DNA of 64,000 bases from Daucus carota subsp. sativus (taxonomy: Eukaryota; Streptophyta; Magnoliopsida; Apiales; Apiaceae): the NCBI RefSeq assembly GCF_001625215.2, contig NC_030383.2:3980779-4044778 (forward strand). The letters are read 5' to 3'. Positions 24,701 through 35,490 of the stretch are shown in pieces; the first letter of the stretch is position 1, and each line of letters starts with the position of its first letter. The notes under the pieces are model-generated. The model searched no databases. It saw only the letters and a program-made list of their open reading frames with translations, and was not told where the DNA came from. The translations under genes were made by a program, and so were the position numbers.

Positions 24701-26014
24701 CTGATCTGTTGCCATCTGTACTAGAGTTGATGCATAGTAAAGCTATTGAAGTCATTAAAGTGAGTTGATATCTAACCCTACCGCATGATCCCTAAATTCA
24801 TTTGTTATCTTGATGCTCTTGAGCTTAAATTTGCATTTTGAGCAGGCTGTTTTGGGCTTTGTGAAAGTATTAGTGTTGACTATTCAAGTAAAGGACCTGC
24901 AGACATATCTCGCTGACATTGTGAATAAAGTGCTCCCATGGTCATCTGTATCACGGCATCATTTTAGATCAAAAGTAAGTGTTTCTTTTTCTTTTAATTA
25001 TCATAAATTATTTAATCATGTAGTGTATATGCATTTATTTTTCAGCATTAGTCTGCTCTCATTTGGGTGGGAATATAGGATCAACCAATGCATTCATCTC
25101 TACAACTTGCTTGCTGCATATAGTCATGTCAGCATGTAAAATTTCCATTTTCTTCATTGCTAAATGCTAATTGTTTTTTTTATACTAGGTTACTGTAATC
25201 CTGGAGATTATGATGCGGAAGTGTGGTTCTGCTGCAGTCAAATTACTTGTCCCTGATAAATACAAAACTTATTTTAAAGAAGTTCTGGAGGTAATATGTG
25301 TTTTTTAATATGGTGCCATTAAAACAAAGATTCATTCTAGTATGCATGACAATGAAAACGGTGGAAGCATTAACTGGATTTGTTTCAAATGCACTGAAAC
25401 TAAAATGTACCGACAGAGCAATACTGTAGGCTGTAATCTTATCTTAAGCTGTTAATTCTATTGCCATGTCTATTTTTGATTCTGATGGGTTCAATGTAAA
25501 TAATTATTTTATATCATGTTTAATTGTATTGCAGAATCGTCGTGGCAAGACAAGAGAAAGTAACAACACTGAGATTGAACCTAAACCTTCAGAATCATCT
25601 TTTATAGGGTATACAATTTTCCCCAGGAATATGTATCGACACTTGAGGCTTGCTTCTCTTTTTTCTTTTTTTTTTTCTTTTAACTCATACTTCTCATATC
25701 TGTTACTCTATAAACTCATACTTGTTAGGCAGCAAAAGAGGAAACGGAGTGATTCAGATAATGCATCCAAGATAGAACATTTTGCGGAACTTAGAAGACA
25801 GAAAAGAGAACGTAAATTGAAAGGCAATGCCAATAACACAGATGAACAACGTGCACATTATGGTAGTAGTGGGGGCACTGCTCCATTAAGTGGAAAAAGG
25901 AAGATCGAGAGGAAAAATGCCAACATGAGAAGCGAAGCACAACGCCACAGTTCTGCAGGGGCCAAAAATTCATCGAAGCTCAGAAAACCAAGTAGCAAAA
26001 GGCAAAAAAGATAG
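12766..26014 (+). CDS. RRP12: RRP12-like ribosomal RNA processing protein
   Basis: Nucleolar HEAT/ARM-repeat factor (NUC173/RRP12 family) for maturation and export of pre-ribosomal subunits. Exons read: 12766-13263, 13601-14141, 15246-15494, 16253-16332, 17168-17378, 18056-18237, 18382-18612, 19569-19753, 19907-20000, 20080-20136, 20237-20371, 22494-22559, 23861-23974, 24598-24759, 24846-24974, 25189-25290, 25535-25608, 25729-26014. They sum to 3396 nt, 1131 residues plus stop. The body is helical repeat throughout (LLHMLNLLKHLLPYLSAKV, DLLPSVLELMHSKAIEVIK). The C-terminus is Lys/Arg rich (HFAELRRQKRERKLKG, KPSSKRQKR), typical of RRP12 and probably nucleolar-targeting. Exon 1 is GC-rich compared with the rest. 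The product is somewhat shorter than the 1200-1290 residues I associate with the family, so a small exon could be missed. The last intron (25609-25728, 120 nt) is open in frame. Confidence 0.88.
14815..14957 (-). mobile_element. SINE-like remnant in RRP12 intron 2
   Basis: The stretch with GCCCTGCCCCTACCC, AGAGAGATTGTTTCCG and AAGACCCCCGGCTTAG reads, on the minus strand, like the 5' promoter part of the widespread plant Au/TS-type SINEs (CCGGGGGTCT, GGAAACAATCTCTCTAC, GGTAGGGGCAGGGCTGCG). It has no clear tail or target duplication and appears decayed. The family call is from memory. Confidence 0.5.
15753..15981. mobile_element. Fold-back/MITE element with CAAGTGAAAG repeats
   Basis: Left end CGCCTGCTCCCGAGTT and right end AACTCAGGAGCAGGGCC are inverted. 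The inverted similarity continues inward (GAGGAAAGCAAGTGAAA against, reversed, GACAGAAAGCAAGTGAA). A second internal CTCCCGAGTTTTTTAAAAGG unit is present. It lies in RRP12 intron 3 (15495-16252). Target duplication not resolved. Confidence 0.65.
21011..21051. repeat. Perfect 41-nt palindrome (19-bp arms, GTA loop)
   Basis: Arms 21011-21029 and 21033-21051 are exactly complementary (CGCCCTTTTTGTGTATATT and its reverse), with only three unpaired bases. It lies in RRP12 intron 11, about 70 bases left of the Helitron start. Function unknown; it may be the core of a collapsed fold-back transposon. Confidence 0.85.
21124..21825 (+). mobile_element. Non-autonomous Helitron (702 bp)
   Basis: The 5' end is TCTATACTATACTATAATAA (TC start). 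The 3' end is a 17-nt GC hairpin at 21798-21814 (CCCGTGC TTC GCACGGG), then TTAAAGG and CTAG. The left host base is A and the right is T, the expected A/T insertion point with no target duplication. It has no coding capacity and lies in RRP12 intron 11. Confidence 0.9.
23093..23671 (+). mobile_element. Second non-autonomous Helitron (579 bp), same family
   Basis: Starts TCTATACTCAACTGTATTAA and ends with an imperfect hairpin (23644-23660, CCCGTGCTTGGAACGGG), TTTAAGG and CTAG. It also lies between host A and T. Ends match the 21124 element, while the hairpin has decayed. It lies in RRP12 intron 12 (22560-23860). Confidence 0.83.
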
Positions 26015-27518
26015 TAAACGAGACACCAAAGATAGTAGATGTTCTTGATCAATAGGGGGAATGATAATTTGAGCCTATTCAGTAGAGATGGAGACTTAAC
26101 CTGCGTAGAGTATGCCCTCTATTTCATGGTAATTATACGGAGGTTCAGTTTCTACTAGAGTTGTAATTTTGTCAAGTTAGCTATTAGCATTCTTACCTGT
26201 CTGAAGAAGCAATATCGGCTGCTGGTGATATTTCCTATAGGCTATACTCTAGATTGTAATTTATATTTAGAATATGCGTGATGTAAGATACGGTGAAGAT
26301 CATACTTCATACCCTATATTTTTGTAATTTTAATGAAATTTTTGCTGTTAATATTATTATACTGTATCACTTTAATATATCTGATTATTAATACTTGGTT
26401 AATCATTATGATTCATTTTCAGCAGACTTGCAGCGGAGTTGCGAAACGAATTTACCCCCGCACTGGCTACCTTATGATTTACATAATAAAGCCTTGAAAA
26501 ATTCACATACAGCAACATTACATGGATGATGGATCAATGATCCTATACAGTAATTCAATTCTTTAAACACATATATTATACGTGTCTTCCGAAAATTATT
26601 CAATTATATAAATATATGTTTATATTAATTATATATATCCTAAAATTTTATAATACGTATAGTCACAAACTTTTAGTAAATAAATTTTATAGAAGAAAAC
26701 ATTAGCTTATTGTTCTAATTTCCTAAATATAAATATGGATTGTGTGTGTCGGTATGTATTAAAATTTAATTTTTAATTATCAATTACAAACCTAAATTTT
26801 ATTCTCAAAATTTTTTCTTAAATAAAGTGGCAGACATATGACTTGTTTTAATTGAGTAGTTAATATCTTATTATTACCGTGAGTTAAACCAATCCTGTTT
26901 TGCAAAGGGGAAAAAATTTGAAAACATGTTGCATTTTTCATAATATACTTATATTCAGTCCAATCTCATCGATAATCCCTTTATTTACACAAAAATTTCA
27001 CCCTTCCGTTGAAACAAAACATAATCGTTACTCGTTAGTGTAAAAATCTATACAAATAATCACATATACATCGAGAGAGAGAGAGTGAGTGAGTGTATTA
27101 GAGCAACTCTAAGGGGCTCTCTAAACAAGCTCCTAAGTCTAAATTTTAGGAGCAAATCAAATTTTAGTGCTCCAATGGGCTCCTAGATGCTCTTTAAAAA
27201 TTTAAGAGCTTACTCTCTCTCCTTTCTTTTAAAGAGTATCTAGTAGCTCCTAACCCAATATTATATTAATTTCCCTTCAATCTTCTCTCTCTTAGTTAAC
27301 TTTTTCCTCTCATTTATATAAAATAAATATAAAATATGAATAAGGAGCAAATATAAAGAGTACCATTGGAGTTCTCATGCTTTTTAGTGTATTAACTTAC
27401 TAGGAGCCACATTTTATATTATTGTTTAAGGAATGATTTAGGAGCACATGCTATTATCCAATAATAATACAATATTGAGATAGGCAGCATCACAACTCAC
27501 AAGAACTCTCGTACAGCC
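26015..27518. other. Intergenic region, RRP12 to PPR
   Basis: RRP12 3' UTR with a possible polyadenylation signal variant (TTTTAATGAAATT near 26331), AT-rich spacer, a GA microsatellite (about 27073-27090) and a MITE at 27101-27385. No other gene seen. Confidence 0.7.
27101..27385. mobile_element. MITE with 9-bp target duplication upstream of the PPR gene
   Basis: Direct repeat AGTGTATTA at 27092-27100 and 27386-27394 brackets 285 bp. The left end reads GAGCAACTCTAAGGGGC and, near the right end, ACCATTGGAGTTCTC is loosely complementary. Inside are repeated GGAGCAAAT and GGGCTCCTAG motifs. The 9-bp duplication suggests a Mutator-type origin. It ends about 130 bp before the PPR start codon. 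Confidence 0.68.
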
Positions 27519-30500
27519 ATGGCAGCCTTAGCTCAACATCATCATCAGCTTCAATTATTCAATCATCTCTTCTCACCTCAATCTCAGAAACCCATTAAGC
27601 TTCCCTTGAAGCCCATCTGCGCAAAACCCAACACAGATGAAGCATTCAAACCCAAGAAACAAGTGTCTGTGGACTATGACAAGGGGACCCGCCAAGTGTC
27701 TGTGCACTTGAGTGGGCTGAGGAAGGAGCATCTGCCCAAGTATCAGAGGCTGAGAGTTGATGGGGATAAGTTTCAGAAAGATTGGGCCATTTCTGAGCTG
27801 GTTGTCAAGATTATGAGGATGAAACATTGGGAGGATATTGAGGGCTTGCTTAATAGATGGGCTGGGAGGTTTGCTAGGAAAAATTTCCCTGTTCTTATAA
27901 GGGTACTCTACTTTTGTTAATTGTGTGTGTGTGTTTTGTGTTTGGTTGTTTGTTGTGGTTTCAGAAGGGTGAAATCAAGATTATGTACTAAGTGGTACAA
28001 AGTTTGATGTTTTTGAAGTATGTCTGTTCAAGAATCCTATTAGGAAACACGAAAAGTTTACATTTGACTCGACTAACAAGATTGTGGCCCGGAATTAGTT
28101 GTTCATGTAGTTGTATCATGTATGTGATTATGTATATAAATGATAGGGTTTTAGGATTGGAAAAAGATAATGTAGTGATTTTTTGGTGCAACATTTGATT
28201 GTTTTTAAGTAGGTGCATTGATTTCAAATCAAAAACTCAATAAGAGCATCTTTTGACTCGATTGTGGCCTGGAATATCTTGTCTATATAGTTGTGTGTTT
28301 ATGTATATATCTGTTGGGGTTTTAGTATTGGAAAATGAAGAATAATGTACTCATATAGTGGTGCAAAATTTGATATCTATATAGTTTGACTTGTGTCCTT
28401 TGGACTTTATGTGTAATTTTGATTATATATTAGTCACTTTTATAAGTAACGCATCAGAAAGCGGGAATAGTTTGCCGCATCTGCAAGCCTTTCCTCGTTT
28501 GAACCTCGCCCTTAAACTATAAGGCTATCCTATCCTGAGGTGCTGCTAAATGGATGGATCTTCCTATAAGACCGGGTCACGAGTATATTTTCAGTCCGAC
28601 ATAAAAATGAAATTCAAGCATCCACTAATTTGTTATTTTATAAATATTTCGCTGATATTTTGTGGCAATGTTAATTTCCTGCCAAGTCTGTGTGTTATTT
28701 GGAACTTGATTTTTTTTTATCACTAAGCGGAACTTGAATGTTTTGTTCAATAATAGGTTTACAAATTTGTTGTTACAGGAAATGACAGTGAGGGGTTCGA
28801 TAGAACATAGCCTTCAAGTTTTTAGTTGGATGAAGCAACAGAAGAATTATTGTGCACGAAATGATATTTACAATATGATGATACGGTTACATGCAAGACA
28901 TAACCGAACAGACCAGGCACGCGGATTGTTTTTCGAGATGCAAGAGTGGAGGTCAGCTTGTTGTTTCTCTTTATGTAAATTTTATGTGTGTGTCTTTGTT
29001 TCCATAATTGGTGCCTGAATCGGAGGCTTTTAGATGTTACGGTATTTGAAAATGTTGTTTGCCTGCTGTTCCTTCTTGTAAATAACGTTCTAGAACATGT
29101 TTACTTGCAGTAAATATATTAGTGCATTAAGTCATTTAGCAAGCAAATAAATTTCATTAAGTTCTATGCAATGCAGAAAAAGTTTCTGCTTGAATATTCG
29201 TGAAAGACAAATAATTTCTTATCATGTCATAAACAATACTAACACTGCCGTGTAAAATGATCATGTGAATTGTAACTAGAGCTTCTACAGAATAGCAACT
29301 GATTATCTTTGTTATCCGTTAATCTGAATCTAGTGTGTGTTGACTCTTTCTATTTGGCAATATGGGAGATTTGGGCATATTTTTACAGGATAACAAGTAT
29401 ATCAGTTTCCTTGGTAGATAGTTGAAAGATTACTAATAGTCTAATACAGGTTGAGACTGTTCAATTTATCAGTATTTGAATACAAGAGTATAACAGATTA
29501 GAGCTACTTTGTAGTCTTCCAAGAAGCTTGATTTAACATTTGCAGTACCAGATTCTGCTATAGTATCATAGTTACACTATATCTTGTTTGGAAATCATGT
29601 AGAGGGAAGTAATATAGGAGAGCAGTTTTGTTTAGTAGATTTACCTTGCTTCCTTAACTAACACATCCACACTATTGCAGTACAAATATGTAGCTTATGT
29701 ACTGTTACTGGCTTATTGTTGGCTTGATAAGTGAAGTGGCGAATCTCTTGAGTTTCTATAAATCTCTTAAAATCATCTTTATTGATGGTTAAATATTTAC
29801 AAAAGTTTGGCATCTGTTCTTTATTTTGATTATGTTAATGTGGAACTTATATATATCCATTTCCAGGTGCAAGCCTGATGCTGAGACCTATAATGCTCTA
29901 ATCAGTGCACATGCTCGAGCTGGTCAGTGGCGTTGGGCTATGAACATAATGGACGACATGCTTCGTGCAGCTGTGTGTAATTGTATTCTTCCCTCTAATC
30001 GATCTTTGTGAGCTTCTTTCTTTTCTTTGTTGTATGAGAACTATCTTAGGAAATTGAAAACGCGTATTATCAATCAAAAACATATTTTTGTTCCTTTTGC
30101 GGATGCGACTTCATCTCTATCTTTTGAGATTTTTGACATTGATTCCCATTTTGTGGACTCTTGCTTTCTGCCTTCTTGTGTCTTTAATGATTCTAATCGT
30201 TTTAAACTTATTTATTTGTTGCTTGATCTATGTTTTCTGGCATTTCTGTGGTATAGAGCTAAATTTGTTTAAATCGATATGTTACTTGATGATAGCTGTC
30301 CATTGGTTATGTACACTTATAGGACTGAATAAATTTGATAAAATCATAAATAATATGCCAAAATTGATTTTTGAAACCATTTCTCATCTCTGTTGAAAAA
30401 AATATACATCTCAATGTGTTTTCTCAGTTACAGTAAAGTGGCATCATATCTTCATTGCCAGTATAGTAGTTGGTGTAATACAAGTCAATCTTTTCCAATA

Positions 30501-33500
30501 TCAATATAAGTCAACTAAATATTCAAATCTACGCCTAGGAATAACTTCAGACATTTGATGTCTGCAACATCATTCATCATTGTAACATTAACTGCAATTT
30601 GGTAGATATATACTCTTTTGATTTGTATAGCTTCTGATTCGCTTTTACGTGTCTTATTTATTTTCAGTATCTGAAGCTTTGTAAGGTAGCATATGGAAAA
30701 TGCTGGATTTACGAATTTGTTTTTGATTGATATATTCTTGTATGATACAGATACCTCCAAGTAGAGCAACATATAATAATTTGATCAATGCCTGTGGATC
30801 TAGTGGTAATTGGAAAGAGGCTCTGAATGTTTGCAAGAAAATGACAGATAATGGAGTTGGGCCTGATCTGGTGACTCACAATATTGTTCTATCCGCTTAT
30901 AAAAGTGGAGGGGAGTATGCAAAAGCATTGTCGTACTTCGAGCTAATGAAAGGAACAAAAATTCGTCCTGATACGACCACCCTCAATATTGTGATTCATT
31001 GTTTGGTAAAGAATAGACAGTATATGAAAGCAATTGATATATTTACATCGATGAGGGATAAAAGAGCAGAATGTGACCCTGATGTTGTGACCTTTACTAC
31101 CATGATCCATCTGTATTCTGTTTCTGGGCAAGTTGAAGATTCTAGGGCAGTATTTGATACAATGCTAGCTGAAGGGCTTAAGCCTAATATTGTATCATAT
31201 AATACTCTACTTGGTGCATATGCTTTGCGAGGGATGAGTAAGGAGGCCTTGTTAGTCTTTAATGAGATTAAAAAAAATGGTCTTCGCCCAGATATTGTGT
31301 CCTATACGTCCTTACTCAATGCTTATGGAAGATCGCAGCAACCTGGAAAGGCTGCAGAGGTATTTGAAGCAATGAAAAAGAACAATTGGAAGCCCAATTT
31401 AGTAAGTTACAATGCTTTACTTGATGCCTATGGATCTAGTGGTCATCTAGCAGAAGCTGTGGATCTAATGCATGCCATGGAACAAGACGGAGTGTATCCA
31501 AATATTGTTTCTATTTCTACATTGTTGGCTGCTTGTGGTCGCTGCTGTCAAAAGGTGAAGATCGATTCTATACTTTCAGCTGCTGAGTCTAGAGGCATTG
31601 AATTAAACACAGTTGCATACAACTCTGCGATTGGAAGTTATATGAGTGTTGGGGAATTTGATAAAGCTTTAAAACTATACAGTTCTATGCGAAAGAAAGT
31701 GAAATGTGATTCCATTACGTACAATTTACTAATAAGTGGGTGTAATAAGATGTCAAGATATCATGAAGCTCTGAAGTTTCTTGATGAAATGGTAGATTTA
31801 AGAATTCCTTTGTCCAAAGAGGTGTATTCCTCTGCGATCTGCGCATACAGTAAACAGGCAAGTGCTTCTGCAAATTCTGACTATAACAACTAATACACTT
31901 TTTTCCTGATGCAAGTTTTGCTTCATATCTTGATTTAGCTGATCAACTATATGCCTATATGCAGGGTCAACTTGCTGAAGCAGAATCTTTATTCTGCATG
32001 ATGAAGGAGGCTGGTTACAGTCCTGATAATATTGCCTTTACAGCAATGCTGCATGCCTATAGTGCTGCTGGTACACATTTATATACAAAAGAAGTTTAAT
32101 ACTGGAGTACATTGTGTACCTGGCTTAGTTTCATATACATTATATTAAATTTACATTACAGAAGATGGGGATAAAGCATTTGCACTATTCCAAGAAATGG
32201 AGATGGCTGATGTTCAGCTGGATTCTATTGCTTGTTCGTCTCTGATGAGAGCTTTTAATCAAGGAAACCAACCAGCTAGAGTTCTATCTGTGGCGGAGTT
32301 TATGAAGAAGAGGAGAATTTCCTTTAGTGATGCTGTTTTTTCTGAGATGGCATCAGCTTGTAGCATGTAAGTTCATTCGAGTCTATACTCTCCTGAACAA
32401 TCTAGTTTGATACATTCTTAGGGTTCCACATCTATGTGTGCATGATCTTGTCGTAACAATCACACCTAGCTAATATGATACTCTTTAATATGCATGATGT
32501 GCTGCTTTTTGTTTTGTTTTGTTTTTTTTTTTTTTTTTTTTTTGTCATATTGGATGATCTGCTGCTATTTATATCTTTTACCGTCCTGTAAGGTCAATTA
32601 AGGAGTACAAAAAAGGTATACAATACCAGTTTCAGGATCTTAGTAAATCTATAAAATAATTTGCTATGCAGAATATTCATTTATCTGGAATATATACGCT
32701 GTATAGTAAATCCATATCCATTGTTTTGCTTACTGTATATACTTTTTTTGCATGTTTTTAACTTTATGAATCTTTGTGAAGATTGGGAGATTGGAGAACA
32801 ACAACTCTACTGATCAGTATGATGGAGCCCTTGATAAATGGATTGTCAGTTGGGTTATTGAATAAAGTTCTGTATTCAATTGGAAAATCTGGGAAAATAG
32901 AGATCATGATGAAGGTAACTGAAACTGTCACATTTTTCTGATGCTAAATAGCTTCAAAGAGAGGTCATCCGAAGGTCAATTAAAATTTGACTCCTGTATC
33001 ATAGACTGACCACAATAACTATTGCCTGACAGATTTGAATTTTCTGCTACTCTTAACTGGCAACTAATAGATTCTCATTACGGACGTGATGCATGTTTAT
33101 GTAATTAATGTTCATATCAACAATGTCATTTGACAATCCTTTCTCCCTTATCTTGCATGCAGCTGTATTATAAGATTGTGGCGTCAGGTACAGAAATCAG
33201 CTTCTCGACTTATGATATCCTACTGAAGAATCTTTTGGCTTTTGGTAATTGGAGGAAATATATCGAGGTAGGCTGACTATATTCCACTCAGCATGCATCT
33301 CTTGATAGATGCATCATCTTCTGAGGATTTCGTTGCCTAACTGTATTATTAAAGGGTCCCTACTAGGCAATATTTGGATCCTTGAAAGTACTTGTTAAGA
33401 AGTTCAAGCTCTCTCCCAATATCTAGAATATGAAATCTTAGATCGGCTAAGGTGTCCATCAGGAACTCATTTATAAGTTGTCACATTATTTTATTCTCAG

Positions 33501-34022
33501 TGCTGTAAGCAATGAGGTTTGTGAATGCCTGGCATTTAAGATGTAGGTACTAAAATCTCAATTACTTCAACAATGTATGCGACTTTTTTTGCCAACTGTC
33601 TTGCGGACAGACATAGGACAATTAGTCACAGCTTAACTGCACATGGTTTTAAATCATTATAGATAATCACTAGAGTATAAACAATCAACTTGGTTGTTAA
33701 ATGCAGGTCTTGCAATGGATGGAAGATTCTGGAACAAAGCCTTCAGCTGCTATGTTCCGTAACATCCTCTCCTTTGCACATAAAAGTGTTGGGACCGAGT
33801 ATGCTGTTGTCATACAAAAAAGAATAGGTACTCCAGTTCTCCAAAGAAAGAATAGCTTCAGTGATTTTATGTTTCCATTTAGTGCTGCATTAAATGTGAT
33901 TGTAATAGAAATTTTCTCATTTCTGTCTACTGGAGACCATGACCTCCGTTTTTTATGGAATCCATTTTGATGTTCTTGCAGAATCCTTGAAAAGAGAATC
34001 GTTTAAAGAAATTCCATCATAA
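27519..34022 (+). CDS. EMB2654: Chloroplast P-type pentatricopeptide repeat protein, EMB2654 type
   Basis: Organelle RNA-binding PPR protein. The Arabidopsis counterpart (At2g41720) is essential in embryos and is reported to act in rps12 trans-splicing. Exons read: 27519-27902, 28779-28951, 29867-29972, 30751-31857, 31965-32070, 32162-32366, 32782-32914, 33163-33267, 33707-33827, 33982-34022, giving 826 residues, close to the 822 I recall for Arabidopsis. The N-terminus is His/Gln/Ser/Pro rich and plastid-targeting in style. Repeated 35-residue PPR units are obvious in the 1107-nt fourth exon (PSRATYNNLINACGSSGNW, PDLVTHNIVLSAYKSGG, PNIVSYNTLLGAYALRGMS). There is no E/DYW tail. The intron after 31857 starts GC (CAG then GCAAGT) and ends AG, a GC-AG intron supported by the conserved YSKQGQ junction. 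Confidence 0.93.
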
Positions 34023-35490
34023 TAGTTAAAAGCTGCATCTGTTAAAGATCAGGACATTGGTGAATGGAACAAAACTGTGAGGCAGCTCCCAAGGCCCATT
34101 CTCTTGCCATTACAATAGCGTTTTGGTCATCCCGTAGCAGTACTGCGAGCAAGTTTATGGTTATGAACTTGGCGCAACAAACTGATATATACTTAAATTT
34201 ACACGAGGTGAGCAAGTGTTTGCTTTTATACCGGCTTAAGAAACTCAAAGATGGCCAACTCTGCAAATGAGCCTATCCGTCATTACATCGTCTGCATGTA
34301 GGCCGGAAATTCGTGGCAACTCCTGTTATAGCAATGGAATGAGCATTATTCAGTAGTTCCCTGCTTCACTTGAGAGTCTGTCTTTGTTCAACAGGGACTG
34401 GTTGTCCTGCAAGGTCCTGCAATACTTCACTCTGTATATACTCATCTAACTTTTATATATGAATTACTTTATCTTATATATTTTATTAATTCTTTTATCA
34501 GCACTATCAACACAACCACATTATTAGTCTCGTCTTTTGACTAAATCAGTCTTAACATGATAACACCAACACAAAATTGACGCAATCATATGCTTTTCCG
34601 CAAAACAAAAAATTAGGCATTAGAAAACACAGTCCTTGAATTTTTTTAAATAAATAATGTTATATATCTCAAATTCGGTCCCAATTTTTTTTCAATTTTA
34701 CTTAATTATTTTATATGCACAAGAGATTATATTATTATTGTAAATGTAACCAATCATACATTGAAAATAAAATCAATTTTTTTTATTTTAAAAAAAAACA
34801 ATTATTTTTTCAAATGATGTGTGAAACGAATAGATAAATGAATTTAAATGAATGGTCTATATACATAGCAGAAAATTATTTTCATGATAAATAACTTAAT
34901 TTAAATGAATGCATAAGGGAATCTTATTAATAATAGTTATTAATAGTAGTTATTACTTATTAATAGAGTCAGGAGCCGGTCATCAATTAAAATATGTGAA
35001 AAGAGTTTGGAAACATTTTTTTGGATTAATCAAATAAAACACACCGTATAAAAAAAATACAATATGATTTCAAAAAAAACAATAGAAAATATAGAAGGTC
35101 GATAAATGTGAGGCCCACAAGGAACGAAACAGCGTCGTTTTCGTATAAAATAAATATAAGATTAAGTAAATAATGATGGGCCATGAGCTGGCTTGAAAAG
35201 GTGGGCCCAATAGTTCCACGTGACCTGTCTGATTGGATTCAATTTACATAATAATCACCCCTCTTTCCCAAACATAAAATAAAATGACAATTGCACCCCC
35301 GCCATCATATCATAGCCGTTACAAATATTCCCACAATTATCCCAAGGGCATTCTCGTAATTCCACACCACCAATCTTCTTCCCCTCCCCCTCTGGTCTCA
35401 CTACTACAAAATCACTTCTCACTTCATCTCACTCTACCTACTCACTCCACCTATACATACAAAAGCACACCTATACATACACACACAGTC
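34023..35490. other. Intergenic region, PPR to AP2
   Basis: PPR 3' UTR, then AT-rich spacer without recognised genes. The right 200 bases are pyrimidine-rich (AP2 leader). Reading is open in frame from an ATG at 35284 into the AP2 CDS, so a longer N-terminus is formally possible, but it is low-complexity Ser/Pro/His/Tyr. Confidence 0.6.

Noticed and set aside
30027..30396. Two overlapping open frames in a PPR intron
   Set aside because: Hydrophobic AT-rich translations of intron sequence with no PPR signature; they lie between well-defined exons ending 29972 and starting 30751.
35284..35490. Upstream in-frame ATG extending the AP2 protein by 69 residues
   Set aside because: The extension is low-complexity leader-like sequence without family similarity; 35491 gives the expected length.
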